In this document: positions 28,706 through 40,992 of the stretch, piece after piece
Numbering within the stretch: position 1 is the stretch's first letter
How the letters are laid out: each line of letters opens with the position of its first letter
Made by a program: the position numbers and the translations under genes
Notes under the pieces: model-generated
What the model saw: the letters and a program-made list of their open reading frames with translations, nothing else
What the model was told of the DNA's origin: nothing
Databases searched by the model: none
From: Ramazzottius varieornatus
Taxonomy: Eukaryota > Tardigrada > Eutardigrada > Parachela > Ramazzottiidae
DNA: 64,000 bases
Direction: 5' to 3'
Assembly (NCBI GenBank): GCA_001949185.1
Contig: BDGG01000001.1
Location: 7,452,149 to 7,516,148, forward strand

Positions 28706-30911
28706 TACTATCACTTTTGGAATTTTCATTCCTATTACTACCATTAAAATTCTACCACGCTTCATAATTTTGATTGCAGGAAACGGTTCTCGTAGAATTG
28801 TCTATTATCTATTAATTTTACTATTAGCAGAATCAAATTTTTATTATTATAATTGTGGGGCGATGGAAACTGGCACGTTTCACGCCATGGTGGCGCATTG
28901 TTAGCTCTCCTGTCGTTGAATTAATGCACCGCAGCATAACAAAACGCACAATTCACGGTGCGCGAAAACGAAACTATGTGGTGCGCAGCTCGTTTTCCAC
29001 AACCCGGTGCGCAAACAGTACCTAGGATACGTTTCGCGGATGTTGCCTAATGTCAGACAGTAGAAACGATGCAGAAAATACCATGGGTTGCGCAGTTTCA
29101 ACCCCCTTTCCGCATTTCAGTCCCATTCTAAGTGCAGTTTTGCCTAATTTCAATTATCTATTTTACTATTCCAACATCCAGCCAATTTAACTATCATTTC
29201 ACCATATAGTAAAATCCGTCGGCTGGGTTTGGCGATTTTAATCATGATAGTAGAATTTAAAAGAGCCGGTTTTCGGCCGTTTTCAATTATCTATTACAAT
29301 CATTAAAATAACACTGGCCGACATCCCACGTAGTATCCGTCCATCTACAGGCTTCCAAAAATAATATTCTCGACAGAAGAACACTCTTTAATTTCGATCG
29401 GGGGTTCATGGCGGAGTTTTGTAGGCGATGTCTTGCTGCAACTGGACTACGTTCAGAAGAGCCTTCCTCAACAGATTCACTTTCCAATCTTCCCCACATC
29501 ACTTCATACCATACGACAGAAGGCAAACGAGATCTTCCAGAACATTTTAGCTTTCATCCTTCAGCCAGTAGACAAGTACCTGGAAGGTATCGCTTCGTTG
29601 TCCAGTTGGACCAACAGTGCGTCCAAGTACACTGCCGCTGATCACTTCAATCCAAACGCGCGTCACGGCCTAAAAATCTGACGGACCAGACTATGTGGCC
29701 AGGGTAGAGCACTGGGCCGCAGGTCCAAAAGTACGCTGTAACTGTGCTGCGCACACACCAGGGCGCTGTACACTGCGCTGTGCTGCACAACTTTCAGGCC
29801 CACTGGCTAAGCAGCTGTGCTGCAGTTGCACGTTGACCTGGTGCAACTGCGCGGAACGCCGATGTATTGACGTGGTTTGTGAATCAGTCAGCGGAATCGG
29901 TAGTCAACCTGGAGAACGTTGCCCTAAAGTACGGCAAAGCTGAGACGGCTGACGTTTGAATGCCCAAAAATTAATTTTTGTTAGGTTTCGGTAGGTGCAT
30001 CTGCGCAGTAGTCTATGGTTTTCTGCTGTACCACAGCACAGCTACAGTACAGTGCATGCGGCAGGATTCCGTGCTCTATGGCAAAGTTCCTGGGAAGTTC
30101 GGAGTCACGGCGTAGAGGCATAGTCGAGCAAATCTAGGAAGGGTGACCCAGGGGTAGGGGTCGAGGCTTGCCATGTGAAGGCCGAGAATTTTCTAGAGTT
30201 GCTGGAAATTTTCAGTTGACTAGTGTGGGCGGAGCATAACGGAGCGATTGGCCGCAGCTACGACATAGCCTGCACTCGTAGCCAGCTGGCTGTACGTACG
30301 TGCCAGATGGCTGCCAGGGGGTAAGTGGGAAAATACCCCATAGACGGTGTCAGCTGGCCTTTAAAAGCCGGCACGCGATGCAAAAAAATTTTGATGTTGT
30401 TTAGTCTCACAGGCACCACATCAACAACGGAAGCATCCCCGTAAGTTGCGTGGGGCTCTGGGAAAAAGCGATATCAGATGAAGAAAAATAATATAGCAGT
30501 TCTGATGAGTTTTGCTTTCAATATGAGTCGCTTGAAAGACTTTGACACGTTTGATAATAGTCTTCAACATATGGAATTGTACAATGCTGGTCCCTCCAAG
30601 CTGGACCCCCGGTATAAATCTGGGCCCCTGTGTCAAACTGCCCCGAAATCTCGTGGACCGAGACTCGCTTTTACCATTGTGGGCCGGAAAATCTCATGGA
30701 CCGCGGGTCCACAAGGAGACTGGCTGACGCGCACTTGCTTCAATCTGTTTCAATTTTGAATTTTCAGTTTTTCGACAGAAGTTTTCCTCAAAAGGTTTCT
30801 GCAGGCTCTGCACCTCGGTCTTCTTCGTCCAATGCTGCGCTGCGGTAGAGGATTAAACGGTTATGTTCTGGCGCTTCTGATTAGCACTGCGTTCGGGGCA
30901 ATTGGAACAGC
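28706..30911. other. AT-rich and low-complexity intergenic DNA
   Basis: 28720-29330 is AT-rich with recurring TCAATTATCTATT words. 29408-29690 is open in two plus frames, one after a TTTTGTAG acceptor (reading VLLQLDYVQKSLPQQIHF), but no gene can be assembled. 29700-30060 is rich in GCTGTGCTGC-like words. The NAXD promoter should lie at the right end. Confidence 0.35.
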
Positions 30912-32541
30912 ATGACGACGCATACGCCGAGCGAGAAGGAACTGCAGGAGATGGTGAAAGGTCTATTTCCGGTGCTGGATCAAAGCAAACACAAGGGTGA
31001 AGCTGGGCGGCTGGCTGTTATCGGAGGATCCGAAGAGTAAAGGCAATGCTCTGCGACCTGGTTCATGCATGGAGAACGAACGATCTAACCCGTATGTTGC
31101 TTGTTACAGGTACACAGGTGCTCCTTACTTCGCGGCCATTACCACCATGAAAGTCGTACGTGCTGTGGTTAATGCGTTGATTTGTCCGTAGTGACTCTGT
31201 ACAGCTTACTTATCGTCGTCTTTTCCTCGTGCGGAAGATGGGACGTAGATTACATTTACTTTTGGTGTTTGTAGGGAGCGGACCAGGTTCACGTCTGCTG
31301 CGCCAAGGATGCTGCAGGCGTGATTAAAAGCTACAGTCCCGATCTCATTGTTCATCCCACTCTGTAGGTGTATTCAGCGAACATATTACTCCCTTCGGCC
31401 AAACTGGAACTGCGGTTAGTAAACCAGTGTTGAGAATTATGGAAGTATTTGTATGCCTTGCAGAGATGCGAAGGATGCTGAGAAAAAGATCACAGACTTA
31501 TTTGAGCGATTGCACCTGTTGATTATCGGACCGGGCCTTGGACGGACGGATTCAACTTTGAAAACCGTTGAGGTACACTTTGAAAAAATAGGCGCCAACG
31601 TTCTTTCGAACTGTTGGAAATATGACCAATTTGATATTTCCAGCATTTGATCAAGTGCGCGAAGGAAAAAGATCTTCCGATAGTGATCGACGCTGTAAGT
31701 CCTTCACAAGTCACGACAACTTCACACAATGTCGTGGTCTTGCCCGTAAAATATGTGACTTTGCAGGATGGATTATGGCTCATAAACCAGCAGTCCGACT
31801 TAATCAATGGCTACGAGAAAGCCGTCCTGACACCAAACCAAATGGAAGCCCAGAGACTATGGAAAGCCATGGTTAGTACGTTACTCAGCTTTACTGTTTT
31901 TCTTGTTATCTTGAATTCTTCCTCCCCATGCGCGAAAGGTTCTCGTGTACTTTAAACGGCTTTGGGGTTTACCTGCAGAAGTTCTCAGAAGACTCCTGGG
32001 ACCAGAAGCCGACAAGCGTGCTAAAATTATCCCAAGCCCTGGGTAACATCGGCCTGATAGTCAAAGGTCCTTGTGACATCATTACCGACGGAAAGAATGG
32101 TACGCCTTATTTCTCAATGTGTTCTGGGGTTTATTATTTCAAGGACCCTCTATAACCTGTCGACGACTTTAGTTGTGGAATCTACGGAAATTCACGGGCT
32201 GAAGCGGGCTGGTGGACAAGGCGACATCATGACTGGCGCTCTGGGAGCCTTTTACTTCTGGGCCCTCGAAGCCAAGAAAAATGGAATCGCTAAAAAGTAC
32301 CGTATCACTATGAACATTTCTCCATCAATTTGACTTCGTCAAATAAATATTCAGGCGGACTTTTCGTTTCAGCGATCTTGTGGCGAAACTCGGACCTGTG
32401 ATCTGCGCCGGCTACGCTGCCTCCCTTCTGACCCGGAAGTGCTCCAAGTTGGCATTCGACGAGCTCGGACGCTCCATGCTGGCCTCAGACATGCTCCGAA
32501 AAATCCCCGAAGTCGTCAAAGAACTCCAAGGTTGCCGGTGA
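30912..32541 (+). CDS. NAXD: ATP-dependent (S)-NAD(P)H-hydrate dehydratase
   Basis: Repairs hydrated NADH and NADPH by ATP-dependent dehydration. Nine exons join in phase: 30912-31036, 31110-31155, 31275-31363, 31464-31572, 31644-31694, 31767-31871, 31979-32099, 32173-32296, 32373-32541, giving 312 aa. Family landmarks: [17 protein letters not shown] near the N-terminus, [47 protein letters not shown], and the nucleotide/metal loop [16 protein letters not shown]. The ATG at 30912 is the first in the frame; no clear mitochondrial presequence precedes the kinase-like fold, so this form is probably cytosolic. Introns are all under 120 bp, and this gene has no palindromic element. Confidence 0.95.
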
Positions 32542-33234
32542 CAAAACCAGGCACGACCCTTTTTAACTTGCGCACTCCATTGCTGGTGCATTGTCTAGCA
32601 AAATCTTATGATGTTGTGATATGAGGATAATATCAATGACGAGTGACGCATGATGTTTCATTGATATCTTATTTGCTTTCGATTTATGTTTTAGACTTTT
32701 AGCACACAGAGTTCTAATTCTTTCTAATCTCTCACACTCGAAGTACACAAGAGTTTTGCCGAGCGTGCAGTCTTCCACCGCGCGATTCGCGTGGGAGATA
32801 ATCAAGCCCTCTTTTCAGTCACTTTTAAACGAAGTTATAAATCGGCGGGAACACACTAGCGTCAGCGGAAATGCCTCCACCCGCAACATGTACCTGTAGC
32901 GTCTGGTCATTAGATATTGACATTCAACAAGACTCCGCTTGCTTGATGGCTTGCTTATTCATCGTAGTGCTGCCTTTTTGGGCACAAGTTTGGCGCGCAG
33001 TCTTCCACAAAGTAAACACAGAATACACCGACGCATATCAAAGTGAAGGAAGGCAAGTGAAGCTATAAACTTCCTTCCTGATATTTGCTACACTTGTAAC
33101 GCATGAATCGCGAAGTACCCTTCTTAATATTCATGGGACTTTACTGGTGATGTGAAACCTGTTTTTGTTTTTGTGCTATCGGCAATTTTCGTACACTTGT
33201 TGTGGAGTGATTAATGTGACAAGCGTAAAACAAG
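32542..33234. other. Intergenic, NAXD to Ser-rich gene
   Basis: No supported gene. A 65-codon ORF (32871-33068, +) includes a hydrophobic helix (ACLMACLFIVVLPFWAQVW) and could be a small membrane protein, but nothing else supports it. Confidence 0.35.
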
Positions 33235-36200
33235 ATGCCCTATATGGATTCTCGTAATCATTCGCCGCTTGGTACCGTCGTGCATATCGGTGACGATTGG
33301 AGAAGAAGTCCGTCGAGTATCAATAGACCAGTTAGCTCGGATTATTCTAACATGCCTGCACAGTCCGCCAGTTACCGGAAGTCGGAGAGATCCAAGACGA
33401 CCGATACCTGGACCAGCGATGCGAACAGCGGTTACAGTAATGGCACCAATGGAGGAACTTCCGCGTATACCGTCACTTCGCCGCCACAGTCCAGACCAGG
33501 AACGCGGTATTCGGATCGAGCGGCATCGGCAGCGAGTAATGTGTCGTTGAAGGACAATGTGGATGTCTATGTGGAGGATAAGTTTGTCAAGTCGTATAAT
33601 TTGAACTATGAACCGGTGAGGATCCGTATTGGCGACGAGGAGGGGGATGTTGGTGGTGGAACGTACCAGAGTAGACCTCTGGCTAATACGACGAATTTTG
33701 GACCAGACTGGAACCGACAAGGAAGTAACTCCGCGTACGGAAGCGAATCGTAAGCGGCCCAAAAATAAACTATTCGTCCTGTACACTATAAGCCCGGTAA
33801 AGTGAAAATTCTAGAAGCGTCATAGCTTAATTTACTGTATTGTGCAAGCTACAGAAACTGATTTTGATTTACTGTATTGTGCAAGCTACAGAAACTGATT
33901 TTGTGAGCGACACAGGGCAATCAATTTCGGAGCGCAGACTTTAGGTTCTCTCTACAATATTATAATGAAAATATTCCTACTCAGCATCGCACTGTATCCT
34001 CTTTGGTTATAATAGCTGATCAAGTTTACCTTTCTTTAGTGAGACTCTTTTTTTACCATCCCCTTGTTTTCCAGGGCCGGATATGCGTCCATGAAGAAGT
34101 CCTACAGAGAACACAGGAAGACCACAACCACCACGACCGATCCGAACTACGGATATTCTTCGCCAGCGTACGGGATCTCCTTGCCATCCAAACTAGCCAT
34201 TGGGGCTCCAACCAACTATTCGTCAAGCCAAAGCCAGCGTTCCGAATCTCGCAACCACACCAACGCTTCCTCGTCCAGCAACAACTATAGCGGCGGCGGC
34301 AACAGGGAATACAACAATGGAGTGACGATTAGTGCGTCGAACGAGCCCTACTCATCCAGCTCAGCTCACCGGTCCGAAAGTCGCGCATACTCCAACAATC
34401 TCGCACACTCCAGAAACTCGACGACTTCGAGCCAGAACCACAATCGCCAAGAGTACAATATCCCCATCAGGCAGCAAGGCGATCGGGGAAGTACGACCAT
34501 TCCAGTCAGCCATTCAGGTAACACGACTACTAAAAATCGTAGAAAATATCCAGATCACTTCCTATGGTATTTGGGACGTCGGCAAATGATTTTCCTAGCA
34601 CTGATGGTTTTGCCTGAAATATGAACGAGTTTCACAGAGCTCCCGGCTTTTGTGCGTATACCTACAGTGAAGACTAATTCAGAGCAAAAGTGTTATAAAT
34701 AATATTTTCCATTTACACTACTCAGATCTATGGAGAATGCACTGTAGGTACGTTGCAGGGTCTTACGTTGTAGGTGGTGGTCAGTCGTACAAAGAAAACC
34801 ATGGTCGAAACACTTCCGTCTTCTCGCCGGATTCTGGTCGGGGTAGTGTGGAAATCCCGCCGAGTCGGTATGGTGAGCCAACTCCCTTACCGGCCACACC
34901 TCTTGGTCGACAAACCTCCGTCACATTCTCCGCAGACTCCATTCCGAACAACGCTGGCTCCAAGTCCACCATGGCCAACACGGCACAAGGGAGCCCGAGA
35001 CGACAGAAGAGCGTGGAGTTCCAAGACTCGCCTACGCCCTCACCCGAGCCTATAAGCGGCATCCACCAGTTCGATTCTGGGCAGAGGACCGTGCTGAGGT
35101 CGAACGATGGCGGAAGACCCATCAGTGCGGGTATCGGCTTGGACGGAGACGTGACTGTGGGTGGAAGTGACCGGGAAAGAAACCGGTCAGGACGCGATGA
35201 AAATTCGGGCTCGAATCGCCAATCTCGTGAGTTTTTCCTACTGATAGCGAGCACAGTATCAGTTTGGGAGGCTGGCAGTCGCAACGCGCAAATGCAGTAT
35301 CTCAAGTGGCGCACGTTCTCATTGTTAGAGGCTGTACGAGTGCGCCACTTGAAACAACGATTCTGTGCGTTCTGTCTACCGCCTCCCCGTTTTAATTGAC
35401 TGCTTTTATTAAGGATTTGAAATTTGGGCGTTGAAATACTTGGGGTCTTGGTTGTAGGTTCAAGAGAAGTGCCAGACACGACCTACAGACGTTCTGACGC
35501 ACCTCTTGCGTCAAGAGGGGTTAGCCTCGGTTCATCCCAGCAGTTCAACATCGACAAGGATGACTTGCCGGTTCAACCGCTCCCACGAGAGCTTTTCATT
35601 CGCAAGAGCACCCCACCACCCATCCGGAATAACCCTAGCCTAACCTACGCTGTCGACGAGTCCGGACGCTCCACTAGCCCAAGCAACAGGTCCGACCAAC
35701 GCTTTTCATAAATATTTTTGCATGGCTCTTGTGCCTGTTAAAATATTTTCGGTGCAGAAATTCGTCGCGAGACCGAAGTTCTTCACGCACTCGGATACCC
35801 GTGAATCTGGCTGAGCGATCGCCATCACGCGTGGGTTTACCATCTTACGAGAGGGATTACGTGGATAAGTCGGACTGGAGTGATTCGGATTTGGATGACT
35901 TGGCAGATGAAGTGCGCAATGAGCGGCTGCGACAGAAGAAGTGTAAGTGTACCTCATTATGTGTATACCTTTTAGATTGGCCCGTTATGTAACGGCCTGA
36001 ATGAATAGTAAACAGCTATTGAAGATTAAACACTTGATAAATATACAATGCAATGAATGGAATAAATCGCAAACACCTTTCGCCTTTCTTTTGGCTTGCA
36101 GTGCAGTACCCACACAGCCGAAATGCCGCCTTGGTGGCGGAACTCAAGGAAACTACTGGCACGTATGCCGCCTCAAAACGAAGCCGGAAAGAACAAGAGT

Positions 36201-37064
36201 TTTTCGACAGACTAGAGGTTAGTAAAACTTACCGTTGGGCAGCTGCCCAATATCAATAAATACAGCCATAAACGGTCGAACGGTTGAGGCTCATCAAACT
36301 GCGACAAACATTCGACATACAAAGTATTTTACGATGGTTGGGAGTAAGAAACCCAGATACAGTATATGCTTCAAGCTATCGCAGAAATTTTAGATTCAAT
36401 TTTCGACAGATTTTCGAGGGTGTTTTCAGACTTTATCGTCCAGAAGGCTACAACACGTCAACACTAGCTCTTATCCGCCCCTTTTTTCAACACTGAATCG
36501 TGATCGAATAGACAGCGTATATTAACCTACACAGCTGTGAAAGGTGATATATCGCCCCTAACGTGGTACCGTATTAAACTTTGCAGAAGAAGAATTTCTC
36601 CAGTCTGCTGGATCGTTTCACCACTGAGCAGTTTATGCCCCAAGTTCCATTCTACGATGAAGAAGGATTCGCCATTGCCGAATACAAGAGAGTATTCTTA
36701 GCGAACCAGGCCGCAAACCAAGCCAAACGGGACTTTCAAGCCAGAATCAACGTAAAAGCTGGACTTTTTCGCTCTAATTTGGCCAAATTTTTAGGATAGT
36801 TCCATGCAGCGGTTGAATGTAGCTTTCTGTGATTTTCAGGCTGGCGAACAGATAGAAGATATCGTCCAGTCTCCCGAGTGGAAGCGTTTGTTCATCGACA
36901 GTGCGAAAGAAGACTACGACGGCAAACCCTTCCCACAGGGCGGATCCCTGAAGATGGGACAGAAGGACCAACTTCAGATAAATCTTCAGAAGAACCTGGA
37001 CCTCAGCAAAAAACTGCAGCCTTGGCAGATGGAATTGAAGAGGATGGATCGCTTCAACGACTAG
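33235..37064 (+). CDS. Large Ser-rich, mostly disordered protein, unrecognised
   Basis: Eight exons join in phase: 33235-33749, 34075-34517, 34759-35226, 35458-35689, 35758-35942, 36102-36217, 36587-36751, 36840-37064, giving 782 aa. The first 550 residues are low-complexity, dominated by Ser, Asn, Gly, Arg and Thr (SSSQSQRSESRNHTNASSSS), with one ordered-looking patch (DNVDVYVEDKFVKSYNL). The last 200 are charged and helical (ALVAELKETTGTYAASKRSR, then FDRLEKKNFSSLLDRF and EWKRLFIDSAKEDYDG). No catalytic motif, signal peptide or membrane span is visible. It could be a cytoskeletal or junctional scaffold or a lineage-specific disordered protein; function unknown. The third exon's acceptor may be 34758 or a nearby in-frame AG. 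Confidence 0.75.
33828..33903. repeat. Tandem duplication, about 38 bp twice
   Basis: TTTACTGTATTGTGCAAGCT and the following bases occur twice back to back in intron 1 of the Ser-rich gene. Confidence 0.85.
35297..35365. repeat. Intronic palindromic element, copy 10
   Basis: In intron 35227-35457 of the Ser-rich gene. Arms TCTCAAGTGGCGCACGTTCT and GTGCGCCACTTGAAACAACG. Confidence 0.75.
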
Positions 37065-37875
37065 TCCGACGCCTCTCGCTGCTTCCTTGTTGGTAAGTCT
37101 CGTACATGTGTAACTCGACTAATTAGTCTTACCACGTTTTTTGTCATTGTTTCAGGGTCTTCCTTCAGTGACGAAGAACACGAGAAAGGAAGATCCAAGA
37201 ATAGAGTTTCGCTCATTCATTATTCTTACGTCCAGATACTCTTGACTGTACATTGTATTCCAGCAAGCACCGTAGATTGAATTCCCTTCAGCACGATACA
37301 GCTGAATAAAGCGTGAAGATTTTTCAATAGCCCGAAGAGACACATCGTTTAAGCAAACGTTGTGCGGAGAGGATAGGACATAGCATACGTCAGAAAATGG
37401 TGTTCACAGCCTGTTGAGATCGTAAGTGAAGCTGATTATGCCACGGATGCCAGTGTAGTATCCGTTGATGGGTGCATGGCTGCGTTAAGCCTTCTTCGGG
37501 GGGATGAGGAAGATGAGCTGCAGTTCAGAAATTGCGCTTGTCTTGTTCAAATATGAAGTCTCTGGTCGTCAGTTGGGTAAAGAGCGAGGCTTAGGGAAGT
37601 TAAAAGCTGTAGTAGAGCCAGGAAGATGTGGAGGCCTGAATCACACTGTGATTATCGATCCACTCCATCGTCGCCATCGTGATTACTCCTATAGCGTAAC
37701 ATTGCGTTCTCTTCCTCGTATTGTCTCATCATCAGCCTCATGATCCAGAAGGATCAAAAGATATAATGTTGATGTTTCACGAAGACCTTCGTAGTACCTT
37801 TGCCAGGCCATTTTTGCACGTGGATGTCAAAGCGGATTGTACAGGGAATAATAATGACGTGATCGTGTCTCGACA
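37065..37875. other. Intergenic
   Basis: 3' flank of the Ser-rich gene and 5' flank of the Ly6 gene. No exon supported. Confidence 0.4.
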
Positions 37876-39525
37876 ATGGATTACGGCTTGCTGCAGGCTT
37901 TGATGAAAAGACTCGATTCTTCGGCGGCACGTCTTGCTGTGATATTCATTTCTTTCTTCCTCAAAGACCAAGGTAAGTCGGGCACCTGTTAATGAGGCTC
38001 AAAAGCTCACCGTGGTTCCGAAGAACTTGACGCATGCTTTAACGCGTCGGTCTGAACTGTATTGCAGTGAAATGTACGGCATCGACAGCCGTTGTGGCGT
38101 ATGCTCCTGTTCATATGGACTGGAACTTCACGGAACCCGAACCGTTGAAGTGCTACTCGTGCCAGTCGGAAGATTCTGACGATGTTTGTATGCATATGAA
38201 TAACACCGACCTTGTGCCTACGCTTCTTTGTCCCGCACATCAGTCATGGTGCAAGGTACGGTGTTCTCCGACCAGTTCTCAAAAGCGCTTAAAACATCTC
38301 AATAGCCACCCTGAAATTTATACTAGTTTTTTAAAAGGTAAGAGGTTTTGCTCCGCTATCGTAGGTTTCAGATCGCTTCGTGGCTTTGCTCGCAAGCTGC
38401 AATAACCAAATATTTGGTTATTTTGGCTTACGATGGACCATTCAGATCATGTCATTCGCCAACCTCGATATTGATGATTTTAAGTGGTAGCTGAAACTCC
38501 TAAGCTTGGATCTTTCCAAAGTATCGAGAAAGAAAGCAGTTGATTACTTCCTGACGCCACAGAAAATGCCGAAGATGCGTCGTCTACTGTAAAACCACTG
38601 TTACAGTCCATACGTCAATACACAGCTCAACCCGAGAACTGGTCGTACGTTCCTTCAGCCGGACACTAGATTTCACATCTGGACGGTGTGAAAAGAAGTT
38701 CTGAAACTTGTACTGGCTGAGGACAGACAGAAAGCGAGCTGTCAAAAACAAGTATCCTCTGCGTATTGATATGTGCGAAGTAATTTTGGACAAAAACTAC
38801 GAAAAGCACTTTAACAGATCTGTGTTCATTCTCATAAGAATCACCTTCAGAATTTCATCCCACACCGTCCAGATGTGGAATCTAGTGTTCCGGTGAAGCA
38901 ACGACCAGTTTTTAGATTGACCTGTGTAGTGCCGGATGGACTGTAACACTGGTTTTACAGTAGACGACGCATCTTCGGGATTTTCAGTGACGCCAGAAAG
39001 TGGTCATTTGCCTTTCTTCCCGATTTCCTGTAAGGAGCTAAGAGTCTCCGCTATCGCGTAAATTAAAAGCTCGGCGCGTGGAGATCGGTCGAATGACATG
39101 GTCTGATGAATGGTCCCTCGTTAGCTGCGAGACTGGCGAAGCTCGAGTACGCAACCTTGCCTTCTACTATTATTTCCACCAGTCGTGCAGCCCTTATTCG
39201 CATCCGGTGAGGGTTGGTAACATTGTTGTATTTGTAGGTTCAACATTTTTCCGGCAACGGTACTTTCCGGTTCGTCAACCGGACTTGCGCAGATCGCTGC
39301 GTGGAAGGATGTGTGCAAGCCACAGCTTCCGGAGATTTTATCTTTCTAGAGATGTGTTACAGTTGTTGTCAGGATAATTTGTGTAACATTGGACACAACT
39401 CTGCTTCCCACTTCCTGGTTCCAAATTTCTTCCCCTTATGGCTTTTTGGCTTCCTCTCACTGCATAGTCTCGAGCTTTTCAAATCTAGAGAGTTTCTAAG
39501 GTTTATCTTATCCGGAGCTTTATAA
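37876..39525 (+). CDS. Ly6/uPAR-type three-finger surface protein
   Basis: Exons 37876-37972, 38068-38255 and 39238-39525 join in phase to 190 aa. A hydrophobic signal (ARLAVIFISFF) leads into a cysteine-rich domain opening LKCYSCQSEDSDDVC, continuing LLCPAHQSWCK, CADRCVEGC, and closing MCYSCCQDNLCN, the CC..D..CN signature of the Ly6/uPAR (LU) fold. A hydrophobic C-terminal stretch (FLVPNFFPLWLFGFLSL) fits a GPI-attachment signal or a membrane anchor. N-glycosylation sites NFT, NGT and NRT are present. Such proteins modulate receptors or organise epithelial junctions in other animals; the partner here is unknown. The second intron is unusually long because it holds a foldback element. Confidence 0.85.
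38487..39050. repeat. Foldback element with arms of about 200 bp
   Basis: In the second Ly6 intron. The left half (38550-38705) contains CGAAGATGCGTCGTCTACTG, TTACAGTCCAT and CTAGATTTCACATCTGGACG; the right half (38850-39000) has their reverse complements in reverse order, including CAGTAGACGACGCATCTTCG. Arms weaken outward to about 38487 and 39050. The centre is about 150 bp with no ORF of note. Confidence 0.85.
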
Positions 39526-40992
39526 TCTACAGCACTTGTCTCAGACATGATAACATGCTCATTCGTTCACTGAATCATGGATTATAAATGAAAAAGAAAA
39601 GACTCAAAAAATGCGGCAGACTTACAGACGTATCTTCTCTAGGTACCGTACGTCATGCAGCAGACTGAACTATACTGTATCATTCTGCAGTCGTTCGTTC
39701 ACACCATCAGTATCAGGTATGCGGCGCCATCTGTCCATCCGGGCCTGTGGATGTATCGTCAACCCGGAAGTCAACTTCAACCTGGAGACTGAGCTATTGT
39801 ACCAGCTGTACCTGATTTCTTTATAGCGTTCACAACTAGGCCGGCCTTTTTCGGATGGGTTACAGGCTTTGCCAATACGTTCTCACGTAGAACGGAATGT
39901 GTGATACAAGACCAGACCATTCTAATGCGCAGAGAGCTTTTTCGCAAAAGCTTCAGCCACGCACCCGCTGGCACATCCATTGTACCGTCGATCCAGGAAC
40001 AAACAGTAGTACTACGTGTACGTACACCAATAGCAGGTCTACTGGAACGTAATGGTGCAAAACCAAAACTGCAGAAATCAAAGGACTTGACTTCTTACTG
40101 TCTACCATCGCATTTACATTTAAATTTCTACCGAGCGAACACTTCGATCGCCGCAATTCGCTCCGCACTTGCTTCGGTCAAAAGGAATAAGAATTTGGCT
40201 TTCCTAATAATTATGTGGACGAGGAAAAAAAGTTCTGCAGTATTGGGTAGATCACCATCGGCTCCGTTTCAGAATTCGTTGATCATCTGTTGATCATACA
40301 GCCGGTATCGATATGAGACGAGCACCTGCGGCTACCGTTGTATTTGTTCTGGGGAGTTTGGGGTTTTTTCTACGACGTACAGTATACACCTTTATAAGCT
40401 TTGTCTACTGTACTGCAGGCTAGCAGAATCGAAGAAGCCTCTTCCTGTCGTGAAACTCGCATAATATGATGGTGGTGTAATTATTTCCGCTCGATTACTA
40501 AATCAGCAAAAAAAGGGGAAATGTATAGCTACTGTGAGCAGATTGAGTTCCGTAACACACTCGACCGATTAGCACCGCTTCCAATCAGCCTGCTCTTTTT
40601 CTCAGCAAACCTCTGACTTCCGTACGTTTCACCCTGCCGAGTTAACCACGTCGCCTCTTCCGAGACCGAGGTGGAAAAAGGCTCGACTTCCGCCGCTGAA
40701 TGTCACTTCACCAGAGGAAGGAATCGATCCGAATTCGTCATTTATCCCGTTCTTTTCAGACGTAATTGGATACCCTCTCGTGGGATTTCCCTTTCCGCCA
40801 TCATTAGTCTTCAGTTAACAATCTACAGCAAAATTACACTCTGTCTTGACAGCAACTTGCGCACAGATTACTGGAAGAACCTTTCTTGCCCACGTAATAT
40901 CCCGCACGCTTTTCCAGGGAGTCTTTCCATCGAAAATGGTTGATGGCGTTATCTAGGTCGTGAATATCCAAGTTTCGCCGTGGACTGCGCCA
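39526..40992. other. Intergenic
   Basis: 1.5 kb with short ORFs only. The last 60 bp may belong to the 5' end of the next receptor transcript (possible acceptor ATCTAG at 40951-40956). Confidence 0.4.

Noticed and set aside
29408-29681. Two overlapping plus-strand ORFs beginning MAEFCRRC and VLLQLDYVQ
   Set aside because: Both look slightly protein-like, but neither could be extended by phased exons or tied to a family, so no gene was called.
33211-33786. 191-codon minus-strand ORF opposite the Ser-rich gene
   Set aside because: It mirrors the low-complexity coding exon; the plus-strand exon has phased splice sites and continues through seven more exons.
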